In this document: one piece after another, positions 19,929 through 29,635 of the stretch
Position numbering within the stretch: the first letter of the stretch is position 1
How the letters are laid out: every line of letters starts with the position of its first letter
Assembly (NCBI GenBank): GCA_003215415.1
Contig: QCKK01000005.1
Coordinates: forward strand, 19,491-83,490
DNA length: 64,000 nucleotides
Reading direction: 5' to 3'
Origin: Prochlorococcus sp. AG-409-N21
GTDB lineage: Bacteria > Cyanobacteriota > Cyanobacteriia > PCC-6307 > Cyanobiaceae
Notes under the pieces: model-generated
What the model was told of the DNA's origin: nothing
Seen by the model: only the letters and a program-made list of their open reading frames with translations
Databases searched by the model: none
Translations under genes and position numbers: made by a program

Positions 19929-20666
19929 TTATGGGGCAGAAGGATTGTCAAAGAGTATCTGGGATAGGTAACGCTCCGCCCATTCGGGATTGAATGCTTT
20001 TTCCAGAACCGATCGCGTCTTGTCATTTCGTTTCTGTTGCAAACAATAGAAAAGCTGTTGCTCATATCTATAAATGGTAGTAGCTGCATCAAAAGGTTCG
20101 GGAGCAGTCTTATCAAGAAATGACATAAAGACTGATAAATAGGAATCAACTAGCTGAAAAAAAAGATTCTCTTCACCTACGTCAAAAGGGCGTATAAATT
20201 TAACGAATGGTGAAAAAATCGATCCCCATTCAGGCAATTTTCTAATTTCTTTAAACTGGGGAATATTTACTTCCTTAAGTTTACTAATAATAGGAAGGGG
20301 TAATTCTTTGCCTACAGGAGAAATATCAACTATTGCCGCAGAGATTCCATTGGGTACAGCCACAATATCAACACCAAATATTGGTAAGTCAAATTTAGGG
20401 TTAGGAAAAAAAACGCAATGAAGTATTTGTAAGCCTGATCCAATTTGAGCAACTTCAAGATGAAGTTTTCGAAGCCCTAAACTAGTGTGCAGCTCATTGC
20501 TAATAAATAAAGCCTCCCCTTCAAGGGAACCTCGGATTTCCTCTAGCTGGGAATTTAATTGTAGTGGCTTCAACCCAGGAAACGATTCTCTGCGTTCTCT
20601 GATTAGGCCAGCCACGGATGTAATCAAAGGGTGAAGGCCATTACCTCTAATAGGGGGGGAAGGCAT
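19929..20666 (-). CDS. pcyA: Phycocyanobilin:ferredoxin oxidoreductase PcyA
   Basis: Reduces biliverdin IXalpha to phycocyanobilin using ferredoxin. About 245 residues from ATG at 20666. The substrate-site acidic and histidine residues known in the family appear to be conserved: Glu in KLHLEVA (about residue 71), His in LQILHCVFFP (about 83) and Asp in PIFGVDIVA (about 100). Prochlorococcus keeps pcyA although it lacks phycobilisomes. Divergent from the M16 peptidase gene, with only about 20 bases between the chosen starts. Confidence 0.93.
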   Translation of the reverse strand: MPSPPIRGNGLHPLITSVAGLIRERRESFPGLKPLQLNSQLEEIRGSLEGEALFISNELHTSLGLRKLHLEVAQIGSGLQILHCVFFPNPKFDLPIFGVDIVAVPNGISAAIVDISPVGKELPLPIISKLKEVNIPQFKEIRKLPEWGSIFSPFVKFIRPFDVGEENLFFQLVDSYLSVFMSFLDKTAPEPFDAATTIYRYEQQLFYCLQQKRNDKTRSVLEKAFNPEWAERYLSQILFDNPSAP

Positions 20667-20687
20667 CAAAGCGACAAAACGATAAGA

Positions 20688-22001
20688 ATGGGTCTTTGCT
20701 ATCCACTCATAGCAAGTTTTATAGAAGGACCATCAATTCAGCATTGGTCTATCAAAAATGGTACTCGTTGCGTAATGGCACATATGCCAGAAGCATCGCT
20801 CACATGCATAGATTTCTGGTGCAAAGCAGGAAGTTCAAGTGAAAATTCGGGAGAAGAAGGAATAGCCCACTTTCTGGAGCACATGGTTTTTAAAGGAAGT
20901 AGATCTCTTGGTGCGGGTGAATTTGATCTAAAGATAGAAGCACTAGGGGGAAGCAGTAATGCAGCAACAGGGTTTGATGATGTTCACTTCTACGTACTAG
21001 TACCTTCAATATCTACAGAAATCGCCTTAGAACACTTGCTAGATCTAGTACTAACACCTTCCTTAGAAAAAGACTCATATACGACCGAAAGAGAGGTTGT
21101 ACTTGAAGAAATAGCCCAATACAAAGACCAGCCTGACGAGCAAGTCGTTCAGAGACTGCTAAGTGAGTGCTGGGGAAAGCATCCTTATGGAAGACCAATT
21201 TTAGGGTTTGAATCGAGCTTGCGGGCAACTAATCCAGAAAAGATGCGCGAATTTCATGCCAATCGATTTACAGCAACCAATTGCTGTTTAGCAGTTGCTG
21301 GCTTCATCCCAAAGAATATTAATGAGATCCTATTAAATAGTGCTCTATGTGAGCTTGAAGACAAGAGTATTAATGATATAAATAAGAGTAGTTTATCTAA
21401 CATAGAGTTCAAAACGGGTGTTAATAAGATTGAAATTCAGAGGTTAGAATCATCGAGAATCCTAATGGCATGGCAGGTTCCACCTGCAAAAGAACAAGAA
21501 ATAATTATGGGTATTGATTTAGTATCTACTGTTCTTGCAGAAGGCAGAAATAGTAGATTAGTTCAACGGCTTAGAGAAGAGCTAAGGCTAGTCGAATCAA
21601 TAGAGATGGAGATAACAATACTTGAGCAGGGTAGTTTAGTCATTTTAGAAGCATGTTGTCTTGAGAAAAATATTGAAAAAGTAACTTCAGAAATTAATAA
21701 GGAGTTGATATTATTAGGTGAAATTCAAATAAAAGAGGAAGAACTAAGACGTGCAGTTCAACTTGTAAGTAATGGATTATATTTTGGACTTGAGACTTCA
21801 AGTCAAATAGCAAGCTTTATAGGTAATCAGTCACTATGGAATAGAGAGCAACCATTACTTGAGTCTTTAAAATACATTCCAAGATGGACACCAGAAAAAC
21901 TAGCAAAAAGAATCATTCCACTTCTTCAACCACATCTAAGTTGCACACTAATAGCAACACCAGAAAAACTAATCAAAAACAATAGTGGAAATCTTATTTG
22001 A
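20688..22001 (+). CDS. Zinc M16-family processing peptidase (active subunit)
   Basis: Pitrilysin-family metallopeptidase of about 437 residues. The inverted zinc motif HFLEHMVFKGS (HxxEH) is intact, and the third ligand Glu lies in TTEREVVLEEIAQYKD about 75 residues on. The ATG at 20688 is preferred because an upstream start at 20631 would overlap the divergent pcyA. It overlaps a second M16 gene by 17 bases. Such adjacent pairs, one with the zinc motif and one without, usually form a heterodimer. Substrate unknown. Confidence 0.9.
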   Translation: MGLCYPLIASFIEGPSIQHWSIKNGTRCVMAHMPEASLTCIDFWCKAGSSSENSGEEGIAHFLEHMVFKGSRSLGAGEFDLKIEALGGSSNAATGFDDVHFYVLVPSISTEIALEHLLDLVLTPSLEKDSYTTEREVVLEEIAQYKDQPDEQVVQRLLSECWGKHPYGRPILGFESSLRATNPEKMREFHANRFTATNCCLAVAGFIPKNINEILLNSALCELEDKSINDINKSSLSNIEFKTGVNKIEIQRLESSRILMAWQVPPAKEQEIIMGIDLVSTVLAEGRNSRLVQRLREELRLVESIEMEITILEQGSLVILEACCLEKNIEKVTSEINKELILLGEIQIKEEELRRAVQLVSNGLYFGLETSSQIASFIGNQSLWNREQPLLESLKYIPRWTPEKLAKRIIPLLQPHLSCTLIATPEKLIKNNSGNLI

Positions 22002-23241
22002 CAAGACCCCTTCACCAGGAGTTCTAGCCATCAAGCTATGGGTTAATTCAGGAAGTGGCAATGATCCTTTAGGTCAAAGAGGGGCTCACCAACTTCTAAG
22101 TTCACTACTTACAAGGGGCTGTGGGCCACATGACAAAAATTCTGTGGCAAGCTTAATAGAAAATTCAGGAGCATCGCTAAGAGCTGATGCTCATGAAGAT
22201 GGAATACTTGTAAGTTTAAAATGTTCTCCTAATGATTGTGAAAAACTTCTTCCATTATTAGGGTGGATGATTTTTAATCCTCATCTTGAATCAGATCAGG
22301 TAGAACTGGAAAAAGAGTTATCTCTGCAAGCTCTTTCTAGGCAAAAGGAGAATCCATATTGCCTGGCATTTGATGGATGGAGGCAAATAGCCTATGGCAA
22401 TGGTCCTTATGGTCACGACCCTCTTGGTTATGAACCTGATTTAAAATCATTAAATACGAAAGATCTGAAACCTATTGCCAATAATTTAAAAAGGGAATTT
22501 AAAGTTCTTGCAATAGCGGGCTGCAAAGAAAAAGAATTAGAAGGTTTTTTTAAATATAACAAGCAATTTAGTACATTTTCAAAGCAAATGGATGCTAGTT
22601 TTTCAACTATAGTTGATCATAAGATATCAACATTTTCCAATGATAACAACAAGAATCTATTTCATAAATTCGAGAGTACAGGTCAAGTAGTTATAATGCT
22701 AGGCAGACCAACAGTGCCACATAACCATAGATATGATCTTCATCTCAGACTATTAAATTGTCATGCTGGGCTGGGCATGTCAAGCATTCTATTTAAACGT
22801 CTAAGAGAAGATCATGGTGTTGCATATGATGTGGGAATTCATCATCCTACGAGGCAAAGACAAGCACCATTTGTCATGCATGCTTCTACCAGCGAAGAAA
22901 AAGCATTACTAACACTTCAGCTGCTTTTAGATACATGGTATGAACTTTCTCAAAAACTAATGACTACTAGCGAGACAGAACTTGCAAAGGCCAAATTCCG
23001 AGGTCAGCTGGCTCACGAAAATCAAACAGCAAGCCAAAGAGCAGAACGACTTGCACACTTAAAATCCTTCAATATGAATCCCAGTCAAGACCAAATAAGT
23101 TTAGATATAGTAGAAGATATAACAAGTGAAGAATTGAAAGATGTGGCATCACAAATTCTACAAAAACCATTACTTAGTCTATGTGGCCCAGAGAAATGTA
23201 TTAAGAAACTTACCAAATATTGGAACTCATTAGATAAATAA
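21985..23241 (+). CDS. M16-family peptidase-like protein (non-catalytic partner)
   Basis: A 418-residue M16 protein whose GTG start lies inside the previous gene (17-base overlap), indicating translational coupling. The position equivalent to the zinc motif reads HQLLSSLLTRG rather than HxxEH, so it should be catalytically silent, like the alpha subunit of mitochondrial processing peptidase. The C-terminal half has the usual glycine-rich loop (HAGLGMSSILFKRLREDHG). It probably forms the substrate chamber with the active subunit. Confidence 0.88.
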   Translation: MEILFDKTPSPGVLAIKLWVNSGSGNDPLGQRGAHQLLSSLLTRGCGPHDKNSVASLIENSGASLRADAHEDGILVSLKCSPNDCEKLLPLLGWMIFNPHLESDQVELEKELSLQALSRQKENPYCLAFDGWRQIAYGNGPYGHDPLGYEPDLKSLNTKDLKPIANNLKREFKVLAIAGCKEKELEGFFKYNKQFSTFSKQMDASFSTIVDHKISTFSNDNNKNLFHKFESTGQVVIMLGRPTVPHNHRYDLHLRLLNCHAGLGMSSILFKRLREDHGVAYDVGIHHPTRQRQAPFVMHASTSEEKALLTLQLLLDTWYELSQKLMTTSETELAKAKFRGQLAHENQTASQRAERLAHLKSFNMNPSQDQISLDIVEDITSEELKDVASQILQKPLLSLCGPEKCIKKLTKYWNSLDK

Positions 23242-23263
23242 TATTTAATTGGTTATCTAGTAA

Positions 23264-23485
23264 TTAACTGATATTATCTGGCCTCTCAAGTTTATCCGCT
23301 GATATTAGAAAAGTACCTCTTCTGAATCTTACAGCAACAATTTCAGCAGATCTTATTTCAACAACAACACCTATCTCCTCTTGCCCTACCAAATCGGGGG
23401 GCCTAAGCATTGGCATTGCATCAGCTGTCTTTAAATAAGGCAATGGAAGAGAAATAGAGACCTTGTCTCCAATGATGAATTTCAT
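23264..23485 (-). CDS. sipA: SipA, regulator of the NblS/Hik33 sensor kinase (DUF3148)
   Basis: A 73-residue protein matching the DUF3148/SipA family by KFIIGDKVSISL, the PYLKTADAMPMLRPPDL segment and the closing RFRRGTFLISADKLE. In Synechococcus and Synechocystis, SipA binds the conserved histidine kinase NblS/Hik33 and stimulates stress and high-light signalling. ATG at 23485. Divergent from bioY (27 bases between starts) and convergent with the M16 pair. Confidence 0.85.
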   Translation of the reverse strand: MKFIIGDKVSISLPLPYLKTADAMPMLRPPDLVGQEEIGVVVEIRSAEIVAVRFRRGTFLISADKLERPDNIS

Positions 23486-23512
23486 AAAAATATTTGAATT
23501 AAGACGCTCTTA

Positions 23513-24109
23513 ATGCAGGATGGGGTGAGTCGTATTCCCATTTTGAGGGGTCTTGCAACCTTTAGCGCTGCTTTAGCTGGGTTAATGATGACTCTTATTG
23601 GAGCATTCATACCTGCAGCAATGCTTGTTCCAATTTTTCCTTTACAAGTTCTTAGCCTACCTAGCACATGGCAAGTACCTTCTCTCCTTCTATGCTCTCT
23701 AATTGCTGGTCCTAAGAGCGGTGTGATAGCAGGAGTGGCATATTTATCTATTGGGATATTTCATTTGCCTGTGTTCCATGGAGGAGGAAGCATTCCATAC
23801 ATCTTTACTCCAAGCTTTGGATACTTAATAGGATTAATCCCAGCATCATGGGTTTCAGGTCAAATAGCAAATCAGCGCAAAATGAATGACTTTCTAGGTT
23901 TGACCTTCTCCGCAATTTCCGGCCTCTTAGCATTACATCTAATAGGCATAATAAACCTGCTAATTGGATCGGCCCTACTAAGCTGGAATGGTAGTTTTCC
24001 TGAAATGCTCTTCAGCTACTCAATTGGAGTACTACCTTCTCAAATAGCACTTTGCTGTGGAATTAGCCTAATTGCATTACCACTTAGAAGGTTATTATTA
24101 ATAGAATGA
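23513..24109 (+). CDS. bioY: BioY-family biotin transporter substrate-binding subunit
   Basis: Integral-membrane S component of an ECF-type vitamin importer, 198 residues with about six hydrophobic helices. The BioY pattern is visible: PLQVLSLPSTWQ, GVAYLSIGIFHLPVF, and the GGGSIPYIFTPSFGYLIG loop. Its 3' end overlaps the lspA start in an ATGA arrangement, so the two are co-translated. No ECF ATPase or EcfT is adjacent; solitary BioY can work alone or share an energising module. Biotin specificity is inferred from family. Confidence 0.88.
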   Translation: MQDGVSRIPILRGLATFSAALAGLMMTLIGAFIPAAMLVPIFPLQVLSLPSTWQVPSLLLCSLIAGPKSGVIAGVAYLSIGIFHLPVFHGGGSIPYIFTPSFGYLIGLIPASWVSGQIANQRKMNDFLGLTFSAISGLLALHLIGIINLLIGSALLSWNGSFPEMLFSYSIGVLPSQIALCCGISLIALPLRRLLLIE

Positions 24110-24582
24110 ATAAACCATTCTCTGATCCTAAGAAGCTATTATCAATCTCTACATTAGTGATTGCAATAGATCAACTTAGCAAGAATTGGGCGAATCAGAA
24201 TCTTGATTTTTTATCTTCCAAATCATTTCTACCGGGAATTATTCAACTAAGACTCACCTATAATACTGGTGCTGCATTTAACTTACTTAGTAACTCTAGT
24301 TCATTTTTAAGCATAATAAGCTTAATAGTTTCTATTGGATTAATACTCTATATAGTAAATAATGAACTTGATTATTGGCAAGGGCTAGGCCTGGCTCTTT
24401 TGCTAGGAGGCTGTATCGGAAATGGGCTAGACAGATGGAGGCTGGGACATGTAATTGATTTTCTTGAATTAACTCAAATTAAATTTCCAATCTTTAATAT
24501 TGCTGACATGGCAATTAACTTAGCTGTTATGTGCTTATGCTTTAATTCATTAAAAGGAAAGAATAGTAATAATGACAAATAA
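24106..24582 (+). CDS. lspA: Lipoprotein signal peptidase (signal peptidase II)
   Basis: Aspartyl membrane protease that removes signal peptides from prolipoproteins. It has 158 residues and four predicted helices. Catalytic motifs are present: TYNTGAAFNLLS (box with NxGxAF), the GGCIGNGLDRWRLGHVIDFLEL segment with the first catalytic Asp in NxxDR, and FNIADMAIN containing the second Asp. ATG overlaps the bioY stop by four bases. Confidence 0.94.
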   Translation: MNKPFSDPKKLLSISTLVIAIDQLSKNWANQNLDFLSSKSFLPGIIQLRLTYNTGAAFNLLSNSSSFLSIISLIVSIGLILYIVNNELDYWQGLGLALLLGGCIGNGLDRWRLGHVIDFLELTQIKFPIFNIADMAINLAVMCLCFNSLKGKNSNNDK

Positions 24583-24642
24583 AACCAAAACAGGATCAAG
24601 ATTAATGCTCTCTAAAGTAAGAGACATAAGAATCAAAGAATA

Positions 24643-26247
24643 ATGGAACGCAACAGATTTCTAATTATTATAAGTCTTTTACTAGTTGTACTCTTGATAG
24701 CAGGAGGGCTAATAGGAGCATTACTCCGATTAATAAATGAAATACGTTTTTCCTTAGAGTATTTCCTCCCTTATTGGCTGGTAAGCCCTATTTTATTTAT
24801 TTGTTTCTGCCTGATAATTGCATTTTTCATTCAATATGGGTTACCTTATTGGAAAACTTTGAGTTTACATAAAAACCAAAAATCAACTAAAACCAACAAT
24901 CTTATTCCTCCTAAAAGTAAAAGCCAGGCTGCAAATAAAAGCCTTGAGAATATTGACAAGCTAATAGAGAAACTAAAAGGTAATATTGCAAAAGAAGTCC
25001 TTCAGCAGGAAAGGGAAAAAGTTGCGCAAGAACTAGAGAGAGGTGACTTAATAGTAGTTTTATTTGGTACAGGATCAAGTGGTAAAACTTCCCTTATAAG
25101 AGCACTACTTAATGAAATAGTAGGAGAAGTAGACGCTTTTATGGGCTCAACAATACGAAGTAAGGGATATAGGTTAAGGCTTAAGGGGCTCTCTAGATGT
25201 ATACAATTAATAGATACTCCTGGAATTCTAGAAAGTGGGCTAGAAGGTAAAAATCGTGAAAGAGAGGCAAGGCGTCAGGCAAGCATTGCGGACCTTTTAA
25301 TAATGGTTGTAGATGGAGATCTAAGATCATCTGAATTTAATATTTTAGTAAATCTAGGAAAGCTGGGGAAAAAACTGATACTTGTTTTAAATAAATGTGA
25401 TTTAAGAGGAGAAAAAGAGGAAAGGCGACTATTAGAAGTTTTAGGAAGGCGATGTAGCGGACTAATAAATAAAGATGACATTGTTGCGACAAGTTCCTCA
25501 CCTCAGACATTCCCAAGGCCAGGGAAAAGGCCATGGCAACCTCCTCCGGAAATAGACAACTTAGTAAATCGTTTAGCTCAAGTGCTGCATGCAGATGGAG
25601 AAGAGCTATTAGCAGACAACATTCTGCTTCAATGTAGAAAGCTTGGAGAGAAAGGCAGAACCCTCCTAGATAATCAACGAAAGAAAGAAGCAAGAATTAC
25701 CATAGATCGCTTTAGTTGGGTAAGTGGAGGATTGGTAACAGCAAACCCACTTCCTGGAGTCGATCTACTTGGGACTGCCGCAGTTAATGCACAAATGGTA
25801 ATGGAAATTTCTAAGACTTATGGTGTGGAAATAACACGCAAAAGAGCACAAGAACTTGCAATATCTGTTGGTAGGACTCTTACTGGTTTGGGAGTTGTAA
25901 AGGGGGGGGTTAGCCTAATTACAACTCCTCTGAGTTTAAATTTACCGGCGTTCATAGTAAGCAGAGCAATACAAGGAGTGGCAGCTGCTTGGCTGACTCG
26001 TATTGCAGGCGCAACTTTTATCACATACTTCGAACAGGATCAGGATTGGGGGGATGGTGGAGTCGAAGAGGTTGTCCAAAGGCACTATGAGCTCAATCGA
26101 AGAGAGTCTTCTTTGAAACAGTTCCTAGAGGATGCCATAAGGCAGGTTGTTCAACCTCTTCAGAATAAGAAATTTCGCCAATTGCCTCCTCAGCAAAGGC
26201 TTCAGGAGGAGGAGGAAGCAATTGACCACGAGAATCTAAAATGGTGA
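24643..26247 (+). CDS. Membrane-associated GTPase with C-terminal DUF697-like domain
   Basis: A 534-residue protein with two N-terminal transmembrane segments (about residues 6-30 and 43-68), a coiled region, then a G domain: GTGSSGKTSLI (P-loop), DTPGILESG (G3) and NKCDLR (G4). The C-terminal third (SWVSGGLVTANPLPGVDLLG, VSLITTPLSLNLPAF) resembles the DUF697/YcjF-like region found next to such G domains in cyanobacteria and chloroplasts. Cellular role unknown. The 3' end overlaps a small minus-strand gene by 155 bases. Confidence 0.85.
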   Translation: MERNRFLIIISLLLVVLLIAGGLIGALLRLINEIRFSLEYFLPYWLVSPILFICFCLIIAFFIQYGLPYWKTLSLHKNQKSTKTNNLIPPKSKSQAANKSLENIDKLIEKLKGNIAKEVLQQEREKVAQELERGDLIVVLFGTGSSGKTSLIRALLNEIVGEVDAFMGSTIRSKGYRLRLKGLSRCIQLIDTPGILESGLEGKNREREARRQASIADLLIMVVDGDLRSSEFNILVNLGKLGKKLILVLNKCDLRGEKEERRLLEVLGRRCSGLINKDDIVATSSSPQTFPRPGKRPWQPPPEIDNLVNRLAQVLHADGEELLADNILLQCRKLGEKGRTLLDNQRKKEARITIDRFSWVSGGLVTANPLPGVDLLGTAAVNAQMVMEISKTYGVEITRKRAQELAISVGRTLTGLGVVKGGVSLITTPLSLNLPAFIVSRAIQGVAAAWLTRIAGATFITYFEQDQDWGDGGVEEVVQRHYELNRRESSLKQFLEDAIRQVVQPLQNKKFRQLPPQQRLQEEEEAIDHENLKW

Positions 26248-26335
26248 TAAGTATTAGGTAAATAATTGCTATAAAGACAGAAAAGGCACCTGTAATTAAA
26301 GCAATTATTTTAGGCCTTGGTGATTGAACAGACAT
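26093..26335 (-). CDS. Small one-helix membrane protein (80 aa)
   Basis: Begins MSVQSPRPKIIALITGAF and has one transmembrane helix (about residues 10-32) followed by SRGQLLPPPPEAF, a pattern I associate with a conserved picocyanobacterial family. The family is usually shorter, so the tail that overlaps the GTPase gene by 155 bases on the other strand may be read-on sequence rather than conserved protein. It sits 4 bases upstream of the decarboxylase stop region in the opposite sense of the GTPase. Function unknown. Confidence 0.55.
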   Translation of the reverse strand: MSVQSPRPKIIALITGAFSVFIAIIYLILITILDSRGQLLPPPPEAFAEEAIGEISYSEEVEQPALWHPLGTVSKKTLFD

Positions 26336-26339
26336 AAAG

Positions 26340-27770
26340 TTATACCCTTATAGAATTATTCAATATCCCTGACAACTTATCAAGTTGACTCAATTTAGTA
26401 TGAGGATTACCCAATACAATCTTTAGATAACTTCGGTCTTTGTAAAAAGGTCTAGAAACCATAAAATTATTTTCCAATAATAATTTTCTAGTAGAGATGG
26501 ACCATTCATAAGTTTCACTTTTGTCAAAGCCCCTTGGGGTACATGCAAGAAGATGTAATGGACCAGAAAGAATCTCATATTTTGATTTATCTAAAGAGCT
26601 CTCTAAGTATTGGCGCCGGTGTATTGCTTCTTTAAGTAATAGTTCAATGCCATTCTCTCCCAATTGTCGTAAACCCATCCATAGTTTCAGTACTTCAGCA
26701 GATCTGGTCCCTTGAAGACCAAGTTCTCCTCCATGGTCATCCTCCCAAGCTGGTTCAATATATGGAAGTCCAGTGGAGAAGACATTTGAGAGCTTTGAAT
26801 ATTCGGCGACTAGCAAAAGAGAAGATGTTTTAGGTATTCCTATAACTTTTTGCGGATTTAAGGTTATAGAATTTGCATTAGCAATTCCATCTAACAAATG
26901 AGCCGTTGAAGATTTTAATGCAAATACTCCTCCAATAGCAGCATCAATATGCAACCATATTCCAAACCTAGACGTCAGTTCAGAAACTAGCTTCAAAGAG
27001 TCAATAGCACCGCAAACTGTTGTACCAGCAGTTGCAACTACTGCAAAACATTTCTTACCATTAAATTCCAATAGTTTTAACTCCTCTTCTAATTCTTTTA
27101 AGCAAATCTGACCTTCATGATTTGTCGAGATTAACTTTAAAGAATCTTCTTTTAAACCCATAACTCGAATAGCTTTAGACAAGGAAACATGAGCATCAGT
27201 GCTTGCCAAAACTACAGCTTCCGAATCATTTTCAAGTTTGGCATGATGGCGTGCAACAACTAATGCCATTAAGTTGCTAAGGCTTCCTCCACTGGCAGCA
27301 ACACCTCCTGCACTCTCAGGCAGTCCAAGTCGAGAAGCAAACCATTGGCATATTTTTCTCTCGAGTCTAGAAAGACTCGGTGAAAGTTCTTCAGCCAACA
27401 AGTTATTATTTAGTCCAGCACAAATTAATTCTGCCACTATTGCAGCTGTTAGTGGGGGCGGATCTAAATGAGCAAGCGCACCAGGATGAGAGGGTTGGTA
27501 AGCCCCGTCCATAACCAGCTTGAGGTCTCGAAGCAACTCGTTCATTGACAAGCCAAACTCTTCAGGAGCTATCTCAGGCAAAGAAGTAAATTCGGGCAAT
27601 GGACCTCTTTGATTTGCTTCTCCCAACCATTTACAAAGTAAAGAAGTAGCTTTATCAAAAAATCTTTGAACCTCAGGATCTAAATGATCAGGAGAAGCAA
27701 AAGATGACAAGCCTGGCGAATTCGTTTTATGTAAATTGCCGATCAATGGCAAATTTGATGCAAATTTCAT
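26340..27770 (-). CDS. PLP-dependent group II amino-acid decarboxylase
   Basis: Fold-I PLP decarboxylase related to glutamate, aromatic and diaminobutyrate decarboxylases, 476 residues. Diagnostic segments are PSHPGALAHLDPPPL (substrate channel), AASGGSLSNLMAL (cofactor phosphate contact), WLHIDAAIGG (Asp pairing the pyridine nitrogen) and ITLNPQKVIG with the Schiff-base lysine near residue 310. Most relatives have HKW after the lysine box; here it is QKV. Substrate cannot be read from sequence. ATG at 27770; divergent from tadA with 40 bases between starts. Confidence 0.85.
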   Translation of the reverse strand: MKFASNLPLIGNLHKTNSPGLSSFASPDHLDPEVQRFFDKATSLLCKWLGEANQRGPLPEFTSLPEIAPEEFGLSMNELLRDLKLVMDGAYQPSHPGALAHLDPPPLTAAIVAELICAGLNNNLLAEELSPSLSRLERKICQWFASRLGLPESAGGVAASGGSLSNLMALVVARHHAKLENDSEAVVLASTDAHVSLSKAIRVMGLKEDSLKLISTNHEGQICLKELEEELKLLEFNGKKCFAVVATAGTTVCGAIDSLKLVSELTSRFGIWLHIDAAIGGVFALKSSTAHLLDGIANANSITLNPQKVIGIPKTSSLLLVAEYSKLSNVFSTGLPYIEPAWEDDHGGELGLQGTRSAEVLKLWMGLRQLGENGIELLLKEAIHRRQYLESSLDKSKYEILSGPLHLLACTPRGFDKSETYEWSISTRKLLLENNFMVSRPFYKDRSYLKIVLGNPHTKLSQLDKLSGILNNSIRV

Positions 27771-27810
27771 TCTCCATCCTTATGGCATTGTTTTGGCGAT
27801 AAATCAATAA

Positions 27811-28305
27811 ATGACATTGGAGAAACCAATTCAACTGTCCCCAAATGACCTAGTTGTTTGGATGGGTTGTTTAATCAAAAGGGCAAGAGATGCTGGAAAT
27901 CTCGGAGAGATTCCCGTTGCCGCAGTGGTTTTGGACTCAAAAGGTAGGTGCATTGGTCATGGGACGAATTCCAGAGAAAGAGATATAAATCCATTAGGCC
28001 ATGCTGAGTTAACAGCACTTAGGCAAGCTTCGTTGATCAAAAATGACTGGAGATTCAACGAATGCACCCTGATTGTGACGCTAGAGCCTTGCCCTATGTG
28101 TGCTGGTGCATTAGTGCAAGCAAGGATGGGGCAAGTTATTTTCGGTGCTTTTGATATAAAACGCGGTGCATTTGGTAGCACCTTAGACCTAGCGAACCAT
28201 CAAAGTGCTCATCATCAAATGGAGGTTAAAGGTGGGATATTAGAAAAAGAGGCAAATCAACTAATTCAATCCTGGTTCAAGAAGCTGCGACAGAATTGTT
28301 CTTAA
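27811..28305 (+). CDS. tadA: tRNA-specific adenosine deaminase
   Basis: Converts A34 to inosine in tRNA-Arg(ACG). The 164-residue protein has the zinc deaminase motifs GHAELTALRQ (His ligand and catalytic Glu) and EPCPMCAGALVQAR (PCxxC ligands). ATG at 27811. The last 29 bases overlap the convergent aminotransferase gene. Confidence 0.93.
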   Translation: MTLEKPIQLSPNDLVVWMGCLIKRARDAGNLGEIPVAAVVLDSKGRCIGHGTNSRERDINPLGHAELTALRQASLIKNDWRFNECTLIVTLEPCPMCAGALVQARMGQVIFGAFDIKRGAFGSTLDLANHQSAHHQMEVKGGILEKEANQLIQSWFKKLRQNCS

Positions 28306-29473
28306 AACGTGGAAGCTCAGTTTCAAAGAGATTCAAAATTAAATTCACGTTGTCTAGGGTTGAGTTATAGCCCATTAAACCTAGCCTCCAAACTTTTCCT
28401 GAAAGATCACCCAAGCCACCGCCGAGTTCAATCCCATGCTCATTAAGAAGATGAAGGGAAAAGGCTTTCCCATCAACATCTGCAGGAATACGAATTGTTG
28501 TCAACGTAGGAAGGCGTAAATCCTCAGAAACATGAAGTTCAAGACCAAGACTTTCTAAACCATTCCAAAGTCTTTGAGCATTGATTTTGTGTCGTGTCCA
28601 AGCTTGCTCTAAACCCTCATTAGCTAGTAAGCGAAGGGCTTCTCTAATTCCAAAATTCATATTTACTGGAGCTGTGTGGTGATAAACCCTATCGCTACCC
28701 CAATACTTGTTTAAAAGAGAAACATCTAGATACCAATTTGGTACTTGTCCTTTTCTTAAGGCAAGTTTTTCTTCAGCCCTAGGTCCCATTGTAAAAGGCC
28801 CCAAACCTGGCGGACAACTCAAGCCTTTTTGACTACAGCTATATGCAAGGTCAATCTTCCATTTATCAATAAAAAGCGGAACACCTCCAAGTGAAGTGAC
28901 CGTATCTACAAGCAACAAAGAATCAAATTTTCTACAAAGATCCCCTATTCCATCCATAGGCTGACAAACGCCTGTCGAAGTTTCAGCATGGACAATGGCA
29001 AATATTGAAGGTTTATACATTTCTAAAGCAGCCTGAATCTCATCTAAAGCAAAAGCATGGCCCCAAGGCTTTTCAATTGTCTTTACATTCGCTCCATATC
29101 TACCTGCCATATCTTCAAGCCTGGAACCAAAATAACCTTTCTTTGCAACTAAAACTATTTCATTAGGTTCCACAGAATTGGCAATTGTTGCCTCCATAGC
29201 AGCACTGCCAGTACCACTCATAGGAAGCGTTAAACGATTATTGGTTTGCCATGCATAGCGAAGCAATTCTTGGACTTCCGCCATTAGCTCTATATAAAAA
29301 GGATCCAAGTGACCGACTGGCGGCAAAGAAAGAGCCTTAAGAACGTCTGGATGAGAATTAGAAGGACCTGGGCCTAGCAAAAGCCTCTTTGGGACAGAAA
29401 AAGGATTACAAGTCTTCTTGTGACTTTGATCAATATCAAAGAGAGTTTGCTTCGTCTGCAAGGCCATAGACAT
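28277..29473 (-). CDS. Class V aminotransferase, alanine/serine-glyoxylate type
   Basis: PLP aminotransferase of 398 residues. It matches the serine-glyoxylate/alanine-glyoxylate family: LLGPGPSNSHPDVLKAL near the N-terminus, GTGSAAMEATIAN, VDTVTSLGG and the lysine box SCSQKGLSCPPGLG. In cyanobacteria this enzyme works in photorespiratory glyoxylate metabolism, converting glyoxylate to glycine, so placing it divergent from glnA fits nitrogen handling. Choice of amino donor is uncertain. ATG at 29473. Confidence 0.9.
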   Translation of the reverse strand: MSMALQTKQTLFDIDQSHKKTCNPFSVPKRLLLGPGPSNSHPDVLKALSLPPVGHLDPFYIELMAEVQELLRYAWQTNNRLTLPMSGTGSAAMEATIANSVEPNEIVLVAKKGYFGSRLEDMAGRYGANVKTIEKPWGHAFALDEIQAALEMYKPSIFAIVHAETSTGVCQPMDGIGDLCRKFDSLLLVDTVTSLGGVPLFIDKWKIDLAYSCSQKGLSCPPGLGPFTMGPRAEEKLALRKGQVPNWYLDVSLLNKYWGSDRVYHHTAPVNMNFGIREALRLLANEGLEQAWTRHKINAQRLWNGLESLGLELHVSEDLRLPTLTTIRIPADVDGKAFSLHLLNEHGIELGGGLGDLSGKVWRLGLMGYNSTLDNVNLILNLFETELPRFKNNSVAAS

Positions 29474-29635
29474 TTAATTGAAAAAGAGCCTAATCAGGCA
29501 TGGTTTAACACTGGGAAAATAAGTGACGGATTGCAATGGCTGATAACACAGCAAAATAATTAAGTTCAATCATGAACTCAAATTAGGCTTGATTAGTCAG
29601 AAGAAGCTGACAGAGCCAAACTGCAAGCAAAAAAG